49,240 nucleotides of DNA from Candidatus Martarchaeota archaeon (GCA_023380795.1 JAMCSF010000024.1:1-49240); one strand, 5' to 3'; positions 20,341-29,204 are shown, counted from the stretch's first letter. Notes: generated from the letters alone by a model not told the origin. Numbers and translations are program-made.

Positions 20341-21054
20341 ATGGGAAAGAAACTTAGACAGCAGAGAAGGGGCAAAGGCTCCAACGTATACACCAAGCTG
20401 CCAAATACGTTCGACATAAGCGTAGCCTATGAAAAGGCTCCGGATGTCAGCATGAGCGCTGAGGTAATAGACATATTCAACCATACGGGGCACAGCGCGC
20501 CACTGATGTGCGTTGTGTATGAGGACTTCAACAGGGGGTTCTACGTAGCACCCGAAGGCATAAAGATAGGAGACAAGATTTACATGGGTCCGGATGCCAA
20601 GCCAGTCCTTGGAAGCATAGTCAGGCTCGGTGACGTCCCAGAGGGAGTCCCGGTATACAACCTAGAAGTGCTCAAGGGCGACGGAGGAAAACTAGTAAGG
20701 GCCGCTGGCTCGTTCGCAGTAATAATAGCAAAGTCAGAGCACAGCGTGACGCTGCAGCTGCCTTCAAAACAGACGGTAACTCTAGACAGCGACTGCAGGG
20801 CCCAGCTGGGCATGATAGCAGGCGCAGGAGTAAAGGACCAGCCGATAGTCAAGGCAGGCAAGAGCCATTACATGTATCACACTTTAAACAGGACGTGGCC
20901 AAGGAACCGCGGGGTCAAGATGAACCCGGTGGACCACCCGTTCGGAGGAAAGCAGCATCACAAGGGAAAGAGCAGCATGACATCAAGGAACGCACCTCCA
21001 GGAAGGAAGGTCGGCCACATAGCAGCGCGCCGCGTAGGCAGGAAAAAGAGGTAA
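20341..21054 (+). CDS. rpl2: ribosomal protein uL2
   Basis: A 237-residue core protein of the peptidyl-transferase region. It shows MGKKLRQQRRGKG, then an SH3-like domain with HSAPLMCVVYED and PEGVPVYNLE, and the catalytic-region loop NPVDHPFGGKQHHKGK with the conserved His. Length matches archaeal uL2. It starts three bases after the uL23 stop. Confidence 0.96.
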   Translation: MGKKLRQQRRGKGSNVYTKLPNTFDISVAYEKAPDVSMSAEVIDIFNHTGHSAPLMCVVYEDFNRGFYVAPEGIKIGDKIYMGPDAKPVLGSIVRLGDVPEGVPVYNLEVLKGDGGKLVRAAGSFAVIIAKSEHSVTLQLPSKQTVTLDSDCRAQLGMIAGAGVKDQPIVKAGKSHYMYHTLNRTWPRNRGVKMNPVDHPFGGKQHHKGKSSMTSRNAPPGRKVGHIAARRVGRKKR

Positions 21055-21128
21055 ACCCCTAAAAGCAAAACAAAAGATGTGGTTTAAAAGCTTTGCTTAC
21101 AAATAAAAATACACTAAATGGTGTTGAC

Positions 21129-21359
21129 ATGGCAGAAAAAATTTCGAGAGAAGCAATAAAGAGAGAGGAGGGATACCTGTATTATCTCGGAAAGGACGGC
21201 TACGTATGGCAGAACCCGACTAGGTCGAACAAGTCCGGAAAGAAGGCTAAGGTAGGCAACGAAAAAGTAGAGAGGGAAAAGGGCTTCCTTTACTTCGTGG
21301 ACAGCAACGGCTACGTGTCAAGGGTAAAACAGGCGCGCGGAAGGAAGGCTGCAAAGTAA
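21129..21359 (+). CDS. small two-repeat basic protein in the ribosomal operon
   Basis: A 76-residue basic protein of unknown function, placed between uL2 and uS19. It consists of two related units: REEGYLYYLGKDGYVWQN near residue 12 and REKGFLYFVDSNGYVSRV near residue 50. Each has a Tyr/Phe-rich strand, an acidic turn (GKDGYV/DSNGYV) and a basic linker (KSGKKAKVG). The ATG at 21129 follows GGTGTTGAC, so it is well placed for translation. Standard archaeal S10 operons have no gene here. The basic character, repeat and location suggest an accessory ribosomal or RNA-binding protein, which is inference only. Confidence 0.8.
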   Translation: MAEKISREAIKREEGYLYYLGKDGYVWQNPTRSNKSGKKAKVGNEKVEREKGFLYFVDSNGYVSRVKQARGRKAAK

Positions 21360-21388
21360 TAACTAAGAAATAGATGAAGGTTTTTTAA

Positions 21389-21781
21389 ATGGTCGAAAGG
21401 ATAGCATTCAAGGGCATGCTCCCGGCGGAAGCCGCAGGCATAGATGCCGCGCAGTACTCGAAGCTCATAAAGTCAAGGCAGAGGCGCTGGCTCAAGAGGA
21501 ACTCGCTTCAGCTGAGGGAGCTCAACGAAAAGATAGAGCATGCCAAAGCTTCTGGCTCCACGGGTCCGATAAAGACAAGGACGAGGGAAGCCCTTATAAT
21601 GCCATCCTGGGTCGGCCTTTCTTTTGATATTTATAACGGCAAGGAATACCAGCACGTTGAGATCCAGCCTGCAATGCTGGGGCACAGGCTAGGCGAATTC
21701 GTCTACTCGACAAGGCGCGTGCAGCACTCGGCACCCGGAATAAAGGCAACGCGCGGAAGCAAGTTCCTGTCGCAGAAATAA
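21389..21781 (+). CDS. rps19: ribosomal protein uS19
   Basis: A 130-residue small-subunit head protein. Family parts include RIAFKGMLPAE, QRRWLKR, IKTRTREALIMPSWVGLSFDIYNGKEY and the C-terminal GEFVYSTRRVQHSAPGIKATRGSKF. The ATG lies in the TTTTTTAAATG context. It is followed directly by the uL22 gene. Confidence 0.95.
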   Translation: MVERIAFKGMLPAEAAGIDAAQYSKLIKSRQRRWLKRNSLQLRELNEKIEHAKASGSTGPIKTRTREALIMPSWVGLSFDIYNGKEYQHVEIQPAMLGHRLGEFVYSTRRVQHSAPGIKATRGSKFLSQK

Positions 21782-21790
21782 GTGATTTTT

Positions 21791-22426
21791 TTGAACTATT
21801 CTTTCAACATGGAAAAGGGAAAGGTAATCTTCGCCGGCGCAAAGGACATAAACGCCAGCTTCAAGGACCTAGGCGCAATATGCGACTATGTAAGATACAA
21901 GAATGCTGTCCAGGCAGCCGAAGCCCTTGAAAAGGTGGTGAAGGCAGCGGCACCTGTGCCTTACAGGAATCACAACAAGGGCATGGGCTCCAGGCACGAG
22001 CTCGGAGGGCGCAAGGGCAGGTACCCTACAAAATGCGCTGCGGTAGTCAAGAAGGTCCTGGAAATGGCAATAAGCAACGCCAAGAGCAAGGGCATAGACG
22101 CAGAGAACCTTTTCGTAGTGCATGCGTCAGCCAACAAGACGCAGATATACAGGAGGACTCCGTCAAAGGGAATGCTCTACCACAGCGACAGCTACGGCTT
22201 CGCGGCAATGAGGCATTCTGACGTCGAATTCGCCAAGGTAGAAATAGGGATAGCGTCGCCGGAAGACGTAAAGCTTGGCGAAAAAGCAACAAAAATGCTA
22301 AACCTCAACAGCGCTTTGTCGAAGAAAGCCGCAAAGAAGCAGGCACCAAAGGCTGCTCCAAAAACTGCGCCAAAGCCAGCCGCAAAGGAAAAGCAGAAGG
22401 TACAGGCAGCAACACAAAAGGAATGA
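21791..22426 (+). CDS. rpl22: ribosomal protein uL22
   Basis: A 211-residue large-subunit protein. The core shows VPYRNHNKGMGSRHELGGRKGRYPTKCAAVVKKVLEMAISNAKSKG, then a beta hairpin region with IYRRTPSKGMLYHSDSYGFAAMRHSDVEF. The last 40 residues are an Ala/Lys/Pro-rich tail, longer than usual. A TTG start at 21791 is preferred. It gives an N-terminal NYSF piece matching the family's opening and has GTGAT five bases ahead. The internal ATG (21809) would remove this piece. Confidence 0.9.
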   Translation: MNYSFNMEKGKVIFAGAKDINASFKDLGAICDYVRYKNAVQAAEALEKVVKAAAPVPYRNHNKGMGSRHELGGRKGRYPTKCAAVVKKVLEMAISNAKSKGIDAENLFVVHASANKTQIYRRTPSKGMLYHSDSYGFAAMRHSDVEFAKVEIGIASPEDVKLGEKATKMLNLNSALSKKAAKKQAPKAAPKTAPKPAAKEKQKVQAATQKE

Positions 22427-22430
22427 TCTG

Positions 22431-23054
22431 ATGGCAATAGAAATGAAGTTTATAGATGACGCAATAATAAAGATGAACATCTCCAAGTTCCTAAGCAAGG
22501 AGCTTACGAAGGCCGGCTTCTCGAGGGTGGAGATACAGAAAACTCCAGTTCTTACCAGAATAACAGTTTATGTCCTTAATCCGGGAAGGGTCATAGGAAG
22601 GATGGGAAAGAGCATAAACGAGCTGACGGAATCTATACACAGGAACTTCAACGTAAGCAACCCACAGATAAGCGTCATAGAAGTGCAGAACAAGATGCTT
22701 GAGCCCCTCCTTGTGGCCAAGGACATAACGTTCAAGCTCGAAAGGTCGATAAACCCGAGGAAGATACTGCAGTTCACACTGAAGAGCATAATGGAAAACG
22801 GAGCTCTTGGAGCTGAAATAATAATAAGGGGAAAGCTCGCCGCAAAGGGTGCGAGGGCAAAAACCATAAGGAAGAGCGTCGGCTACATACCAAAGGCCGG
22901 CGACGTCACGAATCTTGTGCTTGAGGGCGATGCAACTGCATACCCTAAGTATGGCGCCATAGGCGTAAGAGTAAGGATAGTACCTCCTGGAACAGTATTT
23001 CCGGACAGGCAGCTTGGCAAAATAGAAATACCAAAATCCATACTCAACAGCTGA
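22431..23054 (+). CDS. rps3: ribosomal protein uS3
   Basis: A 207-residue small-subunit protein at the mRNA entry. The KH domain is clear: ITVYVLNPGRVIGRMGKSINELTE with the GRMG loop, and the second domain shows MENGALGAEIIIRGKLAAKGARAKTIRKSVGYIPKAGD. Almost every isoleucine is coded ATA. Normally uL29 follows in archaeal operons; here aglB follows after 23 bases, so the operon is broken at this point. Confidence 0.95.
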   Translation: MAIEMKFIDDAIIKMNISKFLSKELTKAGFSRVEIQKTPVLTRITVYVLNPGRVIGRMGKSINELTESIHRNFNVSNPQISVIEVQNKMLEPLLVAKDITFKLERSINPRKILQFTLKSIMENGALGAEIIIRGKLAAKGARAKTIRKSVGYIPKAGDVTNLVLEGDATAYPKYGAIGVRVRIVPPGTVFPDRQLGKIEIPKSILNS

Positions 23055-23077
23055 ATTGTGAAGTTACGGTAGCTTAA

Positions 23078-26000
23078 ATGGACATATTGCTTGTGGGCAT
23101 AATAGCGTTCTTGACGCTTACGATACCTGGAGAGCTTTTCGCATTCGCCCTGCTAAGGAAGACAAAGCTCGGCCTCTTCGAGATCTCCGTAATAGGATTC
23201 ATATTCGGCCTCGTCGCTGTGCCGACTCTTACATGGCTCGAGTCCTATCTCATGAATTACATACATTTCTTCGCTTTCTCTCTTGCCCTTGTAGAAGTAA
23301 ACGCTTTAGTCCTGTCTATAGTCGGCATAATACTGTGCCTGTGGCAAGGTGTATTCAAGCTTAACTTATCAAACCCTGCATCAAGAAAGGGCGAGGCAAA
23401 GGCCGAGGAAGCAGAGCTCGACGTCATGAAACAGAGAGAAGCAATGGAGCTCTCGGAACTGAGGCATCAGCTCAGGTCCTTCGACGCGGCCAAATCAATA
23501 ATTGAAAAGCACATAGAAGAGGAGAAGGTGCTTTCGGAAAGGCATACCAGGGAGCTCAATGCCATAAACCTGTCGGAGCAGGATAAGCAACGCATAAACG
23601 CGCTCCAGTCCGACGAGAGAAACAGGCTCATAAAGGACCATGAGCAGGAAGAGCGCATACTGCTTAACAAGCTCTCCAGCAACGCAGCAAAGACGATAGC
23701 GGCAAAATCAGGCATGCAGATAAATAAGACTTATCTGGTTTTGGCCCTGCTGATGCTTCTTGTTTTCGGAACGCGCATGATGAGCATAGGCATAACTCCT
23801 AAGTTCTTCGAGTTTGATCCGTATTTCGACATGCTTTCCGCGGAGTCTATACTCACGTTCGGTTATCAGATTTATCTATCGCCAAGCGCATGGCCCATAG
23901 TTCCGCAGGGCACAAGCATGAGAATACAGCCTGTGGTTCCGTATCTGGAAGCTTATTGGTATGACCTTTCTAATGCCTTAGGGCCCAAGTACACAACGTT
24001 CTCCACCACGCTGATGAGCTATGTTGGAGGAATATACCCTCCGATAACCGCAGCACTGCTGGTTTTCTCAGTATTCATACTTCTTTATTACGAATACGGC
24101 AACAAGATAGCGCTTATAGGCGCAGCACTTGCATCCACGATGCCTGTGCTCTACACTACCTTCGTTTCCGGCGAACAGTTGCTGGAGCCGTGGGGTATAT
24201 TCACCCTTTTCTTCTTCTTCGCCGCGTATGCGCTGGCGATTAAGGACATGAAGAGCAAGCGCCTTGCCATACTTGCAGGGCTTGCATTCGTGACTACATT
24301 CCTCGGCGCGCACTATTATACAGTGGATGCAGGCGTGCTAACAATATACATAATAGTTCAGGGCATAGTCAACGTGCTTCAGAACAAGACAAGCAAGTAC
24401 TTCTACCAGATGAACGCTATAATCATAATAGTAATAGCCATATTCCTGGCAATGTACAACCCGTATCACGCAACCCTGTCAGGAAGGATACCTTCAATTC
24501 TTGGCATACCTATAACCGTGAGCGGACCCCTCTTTGCGCTAATATTTGTAGCGGTAATAGAATTTATGCCTGAAATGCTGGCAAAGCGCAATATCCTTTT
24601 CAAGGAAGTCAATATGAAGACGTACTTGGAATGGATAGCTCTAATAATAATAATCGCTTTTATTGCAATAGCCTTTACTCCTATTGGCAAGCCCATAACT
24701 GCTTATGTTAACCTCAGCAAGAGGTTCACAACGCCCTCTACGCCGCTGTTCATGACTGTCGAAGAATTCATACCTACAGGGGCAATGTATAACTTCGGCT
24801 CTTCCGGTTTTGGGTTCATAGGCGCCGACATTGCGGGCATACCTATTCTCATATGGGTTATAAGCATAGTGGCTATGGTTCTGATAGTACTGAGCATATT
24901 CTACAAAAAAAGCAACACGTCGATACTTTACCTTTCGATAGCAACTCCGCTGATGTTTGCGGGTTTCTCTGAAGTGAAATATCTGCCCCACTTCGGCACA
25001 GTGTACATAATGCTGTTCTGCATAATGCTCGGAGAGGGCATATATCTATTCAGGAACGGGTTCAAGCTCAAGTACGCCGAAGCTGCGATAATAAGCATAC
25101 TGGTGGCCCTCGGAGCAGTACTCATAATACTCGGCTCGTTCTACGGCATAATACTGGCTATAATATTGGGCGTAGCAGGAGGCTTCATCTACGAGATTGC
25201 CACAAATACAAGATATACTGACATGCTAGAGGCAAAGCCAGTAAAGAACGCGGAATTCTACATAACCGCGGCGATAAGCCTTGGAATATTCTTCATATCC
25301 CCTATATTTGCCCTGATATTCGTAATAGCGCTTATATTGATGCACAAGATGGACGAGTACAAGAAGCAGCTATGGTACGTCTTTGGCATATTCCTAATAA
25401 TATTTGTAGCAGGCACGCTGCTCAACGGCAGCCTTATGCTAGGAGAGATAAGCCCGGTGGTGTCTGCGCTAAGTTCTAGCTCGGTATATTCTTCAAATCC
25501 TGCAACTGCTTGCAGTACGATAGCCGCAACGTCAAGCATAGGGTACGACCTCTTCTGCAACGTTGTGCCTAACTATTGGCTTTCCGCGACAGCATGGATG
25601 CGTGCGAACGTTGGCCCCAACGCACCGCGCGTTCTGGCGTGGTGGGACTACGGCGACTGGATAAACTGGTTCGGGCACAGCAATGCTGTAATACGTGGAG
25701 ACAATTCCGAGCCCACTGAAGACTATGCAGTGGCAGCTAGCTATGTATTGGGCCCGAAGGACAACTACACACCAGCAGTGCTGCAGAACATGATGAATAC
25801 AAACCAGACGCGCTACATAGTGTTTGATCAGGGATTAATACAGAAATGGCAGGCTCTCGACTTCCTGGCATGCGTTCATGTAAACGAGACTTCAAGGGCG
25901 TACGCCATAGCCCAGGGAGCAGCACAGAGTCCTCCAGTGCCTTACTTGCTTGGCACCTCCCCATGCGAGGTAAGCCACGATCCGGAATATGCATTCCTGC

Positions 26001-26536
26001 CTCTTGCAGCTCTCGAGCCTCCGAGCTCAAGCACGTCGCAGAACATAAACTACTACTGCTCGATCTCTAACAGCACAAACCTTTACATAAAGGCGTACAC
26101 TGCGATAGGGGATGCGCTTTCAAACACTACCGTATGCGCCAGCACGTCACCAACGAAGAATGGCGACATACAGCTTTACAACAGCAACGGAACGAAGCTC
26201 AATGCAATGATACCACTTTCTTACGATTTGGGAGTCACGAGTATAGATGGCATAGAATTCGTGCAGTACCTGGTAGTATATACGCCAAACGGCCCGAACG
26301 ACACGATAACCAATGCCCCTTCGTCCTTCTACATATCAAACTTCTACAAGGGCTTCATGTTCGGCACGCTTCCAGGGTTCAAGCAGGTATACCCCAATAT
26401 TACAACCACTCCTGGCGAGAACCTAATTAACGGGACGTATCCGTTAAGGATAATGGAGATAGTCAACTACACCGGCGGGCTTCCTCCGGTGCCGCAGAAG
26501 CCGAGCTACGTTCACAACAATCTCACGATGCAGTGA
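23078..26536 (+). CDS. aglB: oligosaccharyltransferase AglB with N-terminal membrane/coiled-coil extension
   Basis: A very large (1152-residue) STT3/AglB enzyme that transfers lipid-linked glycans to Asn of secreted proteins. Catalytic features are the EFDPYFD acidic motif near residues 245-251 in the first outer loop and WWDYGDW near residues 854-860, with many membrane helices between and a soluble outer C-terminal domain rich in N-x-S/T. The first 215 residues are unusual. They form three membrane segments (about 3-27, 33-50, 63-95) and then a long charged coiled coil (about 105-205), placed before the normal first AglB helix. The gene follows uS3 closely and may be cotranscribed with it. 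Confidence 0.9.
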   Translation: MDILLVGIIAFLTLTIPGELFAFALLRKTKLGLFEISVIGFIFGLVAVPTLTWLESYLMNYIHFFAFSLALVEVNALVLSIVGIILCLWQGVFKLNLSNPASRKGEAKAEEAELDVMKQREAMELSELRHQLRSFDAAKSIIEKHIEEEKVLSERHTRELNAINLSEQDKQRINALQSDERNRLIKDHEQEERILLNKLSSNAAKTIAAKSGMQINKTYLVLALLMLLVFGTRMMSIGITPKFFEFDPYFDMLSAESILTFGYQIYLSPSAWPIVPQGTSMRIQPVVPYLEAYWYDLSNALGPKYTTFSTTLMSYVGGIYPPITAALLVFSVFILLYYEYGNKIALIGAALASTMPVLYTTFVSGEQLLEPWGIFTLFFFFAAYALAIKDMKSKRLAILAGLAFVTTFLGAHYYTVDAGVLTIYIIVQGIVNVLQNKTSKYFYQMNAIIIIVIAIFLAMYNPYHATLSGRIPSILGIPITVSGPLFALIFVAVIEFMPEMLAKRNILFKEVNMKTYLEWIALIIIIAFIAIAFTPIGKPITAYVNLSKRFTTPSTPLFMTVEEFIPTGAMYNFGSSGFGFIGADIAGIPILIWVISIVAMVLIVLSIFYKKSNTSILYLSIATPLMFAGFSEVKYLPHFGTVYIMLFCIMLGEGIYLFRNGFKLKYAEAAIISILVALGAVLIILGSFYGIILAIILGVAGGFIYEIATNTRYTDMLEAKPVKNAEFYITAAISLGIFFISPIFALIFVIALILMHKMDEYKKQLWYVFGIFLIIFVAGTLLNGSLMLGEISPVVSALSSSSVYSSNPATACSTIAATSSIGYDLFCNVVPNYWLSATAWMRANVGPNAPRVLAWWDYGDWINWFGHSNAVIRGDNSEPTEDYAVAASYVLGPKDNYTPAVLQNMMNTNQTRYIVFDQGLIQKWQALDFLACVHVNETSRAYAIAQGAAQSPPVPYLLGTSPCEVSHDPEYAFLPLAALEPPSSSTSQNINYYCSISNSTNLYIKAYTAIGDALSNTTVCASTSPTKNGDIQLYNSNGTKLNAMIPLSYDLGVTSIDGIEFVQYLVVYTPNGPNDTITNAPSSFYISNFYKGFMFGTLPGFKQVYPNITTTPGENLINGTYPLRIMEIVNYTGGLPPVPQKPSYVHNNLTMQ

Positions 26537-26554
26537 CGCGCTGAGCGCAATTCA

Positions 26555-26572
26555 AAAGTAATAAATATGCTT
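26555..26572 (+). promoter_or_regulatory. TATA-like promoter of tRNA-Ile
   Basis: An AAGTAATAAATATGCTTTT stretch about 25-40 bases before the tRNA, the expected distance for an archaeal TATA box with the transcript starting at or just before the tRNA. Confidence 0.5.
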
Positions 26573-26596
26573 TTCAACATAACTTTCTGCAGCAAT

Positions 26597-26671
26597 GGGC
26601 TTGTAGCTCAGCCTGGTCAGAGCGGCGGTCTTATAAGCCGTAGGTCGTGAGTTCAAATCTCACCAGGCCCA
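26597..26671 (+). tRNA. tRNA-Ile(TAT)
   Basis: A 75-base intronless tRNA. The acceptor GGGCTTG/CAGGCCC (one G-U pair) with discriminator A, a D arm GCTCAGCCTGGTCAGAGC, and T arm GTGAG-TTCAAAT-CTCAC are normal. The anticodon loop is CTTATAA, so the anticodon is TAT, reading AUA. GGGC..GCCC with A73 fits isoleucine. Most archaea instead read AUA with a CAU tRNA carrying agmatidine. AUA is the main Ile codon of genes in this window. No CCA is encoded. Confidence 0.88.
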
Positions 26672-26728
26672 TGTCTTTTATAAAGTTATAAGCGGCAATG
26701 CATTCGGGTACATGGCTTTGGCGGTAAA

Positions 26729-27607
26729 ATGGACCTGATGCAGTACGTAATAATTGCTGCTTTATCAGCATCAATCCTTTGGGGTTTTGAGGACGCTCTT
26801 TCTAAAAAGCCAGTATCAAGGCTAGGAATAAGCCCTACAACTATTATAATCCTCGTGGTAGGCTTGCTGCCATTTGCAATAGTGGCAATAATGTATCCCG
26901 CGCCAATAACCTTTTTTGCAATAGCGATGTCTGCAGTCGCTGGCCTGTTCTGGGGTGCAGGCTTCATGCTTATATATAAGTCGGTTTCCACCGAGAATGT
27001 CACCAGCACATATGTCATAAACGAAATTCTCCCGGCCATAATAATAATTTTCGGCATAATCGGCTTGGGGGAAAGGATAAGCGTGCTTAACGCAGTCCTG
27101 ATAATGGTCATATTCAGCGGCGCAACGGTTGTCATGCTTGACGGGAACCTCAGGTTCAACCTGCGCCTTCTTTATGCTGTGCTGGCCAACGTGTCCTGGG
27201 GCCTGTTCTGGGTGCTAATGATAGAGGTAATACACCTGTATGGGAGCTTTGCCGAACCGCTGCTCGTAGCCAGAATCGTAGCTGCAGTGGCAGTCATTGC
27301 GTTCTTTGCGATTCTGTCAAGACATGCGAGGCATACTCATGCAAAAAGATGTTTTCCAAGCTTGCGCTCACTTTACGTTCCCATATTCATGGCTGCGCTA
27401 ATAGGCATCGTAGACGCATTGGGCAACGATGCCTTCGGCTTCGTAAGCACGACCAGTTTTGTTGCTATAGGCGCCGGCATAATAGCTATATCGCCGATAT
27501 TCGTCGCCATGCTTGGAAGGCTGTTCTACAAAGACGAGCTCAAGCCGTTGCAATGGGCAGGATTCGGGATAATGGTCATGGCAGCGATTGTTCTGTCACT
27601 GTTCTAA
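26729..27607 (+). CDS. EamA/DMT-superfamily transporter
   Basis: A 292-residue membrane protein with about ten transmembrane helices in two EamA repeats. The first repeat ends near AVLIMVIFSGATVVML and the second near QWAGFGIMVMAAIVLSLF. The motif-like LGERISVLNAVL and YKDELKPLQWAGF (the end-of-repeat E-x-x-x-x-x-Q/N-x-x-G pattern) support drug/metabolite transporter membership. The substrate cannot be told. It stands alone downstream of tRNA-Ile. Confidence 0.85.
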   Translation: MDLMQYVIIAALSASILWGFEDALSKKPVSRLGISPTTIIILVVGLLPFAIVAIMYPAPITFFAIAMSAVAGLFWGAGFMLIYKSVSTENVTSTYVINEILPAIIIIFGIIGLGERISVLNAVLIMVIFSGATVVMLDGNLRFNLRLLYAVLANVSWGLFWVLMIEVIHLYGSFAEPLLVARIVAAVAVIAFFAILSRHARHTHAKRCFPSLRSLYVPIFMAALIGIVDALGNDAFGFVSTTSFVAIGAGIIAISPIFVAMLGRLFYKDELKPLQWAGFGIMVMAAIVLSLF

Positions 27608-27698
27608 GATAACAGCAATTGCATATCAAACTAATTGGCTATTATGGTGATAAAATATACGCGCAAAGTATCCTTAATGATTCAGCTGCAAAACCAAT

Positions 27699-28409
27699 CT
27701 ATGCGAAACTTTTTCTTACCGTGCGCGTATCATACCTTTTTACTTCAGCCCCAAGCCTAGAAAGCTTCAGCGAAGCGGTATCTGCGTCACGCTTAACATC
27801 CCTTGGGTTATCCTTATTCCCTACTATAAAAAAGACCTTTTTCGCTTTGAGGTCCTTTGCGGCCAATTCGATGTCCGGCATCGCGTTGTTTATAGATGCC
27901 TGCACGATATAGCATTGCGAAGGCTCCAAACCAAGCCCTGCAAATATCCTATCATATTCGGGCTTTTCGGGGCTCAGAACCAGCAACACGTGCTCCTTTG
28001 TATCATTTGGCACCTTTATGGCGGACATCTTCACGGGCTTTGCCTGTACATTTATATTCGGAAACTCAATCTTCAATGCATTGAGCTGCAGTGCTGTATT
28101 TTTCTCTTCGAGTTCGCCCCTAGTGCTAAAATCCACAATCTCGAACTGGCTTATCAATTCTTCCTTAAGCTCGTCGGTAGCTTCAGCGTTTTCCTTTATG
28201 ACTGCAAATGTCTTTCCCATTGCCCCACAGTCGTCGTGGGTTATGAGCGTTATCGTATCTATATCTTTTTCCCTTACTGCCTGTTTTATCATCGGCATCA
28301 GCGGCGCCACGTTCGCCCCTGCATTCCTCAAGACAAAAGCGCTTCCGTGCTCCTTTTCCAAAAAACTATTGAGCCTCCTGTCCATGCAGCATATAACCAA
28401 TTCTTCCAT
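27699..28409 (-). CDS. beta-carbonic-anhydrase-like protein
   Basis: A 236-residue protein with the zinc ligands of beta-carbonic anhydrase. C8-M-D10-R-R12 matches the C-x-D-x-R motif (usual CxDSR, here Arg in place of Ser) and H58-D-D-C61 matches H-x-x-C. LRNAGAN near residue 28 corresponds to the RNAGN loop. After residue 120 the sequence diverges from the standard enzyme, so it may be a relative rather than an active carbonic anhydrase. The ATG at 28409 follows GTGATTAT; an earlier in-frame TTG is rejected. It is transcribed alone, toward the EamA gene. Confidence 0.68.
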   Translation of the reverse strand: MEELVICCMDRRLNSFLEKEHGSAFVLRNAGANVAPLMPMIKQAVREKDIDTITLITHDDCGAMGKTFAVIKENAEATDELKEELISQFEIVDFSTRGELEEKNTALQLNALKIEFPNINVQAKPVKMSAIKVPNDTKEHVLLVLSPEKPEYDRIFAGLGLEPSQCYIVQASINNAMPDIELAAKDLKAKKVFFIVGNKDNPRDVKRDADTASLKLSRLGAEVKRYDTRTVRKSFA

Positions 28410-28538
28410 ATAATCACGCAAGCAGAAACATAACCTTTAAAATTTAAAAAGGCTTTGATTTGCAAATATTTACCCTTTCTAAAAGGCTTTTGTGGTAAAT
28501 GATTTAGCCAAGAATAATCCATATGCTAAGCGGTTTAA

Positions 28539-28883
28539 ATGGCTAAAAGGCACAGTAACAATATAACACCGGAAGTTGCAGTCGAACGCCTCATAAACTG
28601 CTTTGAAACGGCCAACGGGGAAATAAATAAGGCATTGGGGCAGGAAATCCCCAAAAAGGAGCTAAACGCCAGGGTCAAGCTCTTCGTCGGCGACGCTTTC
28701 AGAAAGTGCAATGTCGACATAAAGAATCCAACAAAGGAAGGCCTGAGAGAAGCAATGGGCCTATGCAAAATAAATACTGAGAAGATGCTGGGTCCAAAAG
28801 CAGAACCAATAATAAGGAAGCATTATGCAGAAATGAGTGAAATAATAGAAAAGTTGCCAGATAACGGTGATAAAAATGACTAA
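28539..28883 (+). CDS. conserved-looking hypothetical helical protein
   Basis: A 114-residue soluble protein that I do not recognise. It is predicted to be mostly helical, with two Cys far apart (INCFETANG near residue 20 and RKCNVD near 60) and a third in GLCKIN near 80. The ATG lies in a GCGGTTTAAATG context. It overlaps the following DsrE-like gene by eight bases, so the two are probably an operon and functionally linked. No membrane segment or signal peptide is seen. Confidence 0.65.
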   Translation: MAKRHSNNITPEVAVERLINCFETANGEINKALGQEIPKKELNARVKLFVGDAFRKCNVDIKNPTKEGLREAMGLCKINTEKMLGPKAEPIIRKHYAEMSEIIEKLPDNGDKND

Positions 28884-29196
28884 AATATTGTCAATAATAT
28901 CGAGCAAGGAAAAGGAAAAGATAAGCCTGGGTATAAACTTCAGCGCCAGGCAGAAGCAGGCAGGACATGACGTGAGGGTCCTTTTCTTCGGCCAGAGCGA
29001 GGTAACCGTGGCTAACGACGAGGAATTGTCGAAGCTCATAGGGGACTCATTCAGTGGGGAAAAGCCGTCAGCATGCATATTCGTGGCGCAGGGTGCCAAG
29101 GTGGAAGAAAAGCTCGGCGAGAAGGTAAACCTTGTAAAAGCGGGGGAATACATAACGAAGAGCATAGACGAGGGATACACGCCAATAAGCTTCTGA
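28876..29196 (+). CDS. DsrE-like family protein
   Basis: A 106-residue small alpha/beta protein resembling the DsrE/DsrF-like family: a first strand (KILSIISSKEKEKISLGINFS), a second strand (DVRVLFFGQSEV), and a CIFVAQGAKVEEKLGE segment near residue 70. The single Cys lies at the start of that segment. The family includes sulfur-relay proteins, but many archaeal members have no known role. The ATG at 28876 follows GGTGATAAAA. It is coupled to the upstream unknown gene. Confidence 0.65.
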   Translation: MTKILSIISSKEKEKISLGINFSARQKQAGHDVRVLFFGQSEVTVANDEELSKLIGDSFSGEKPSACIFVAQGAKVEEKLGEKVNLVKAGEYITKSIDEGYTPISF

Positions 29197-29204
29197 ATTG
29201 GCAA

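Noticed and set aside
27915-28433. 172-codon open frame antisense to the carbonic-anhydrase-like gene
   Set aside because: No ribosome site, no domain, and the opposite frame holds clear zinc-ligand motifs.
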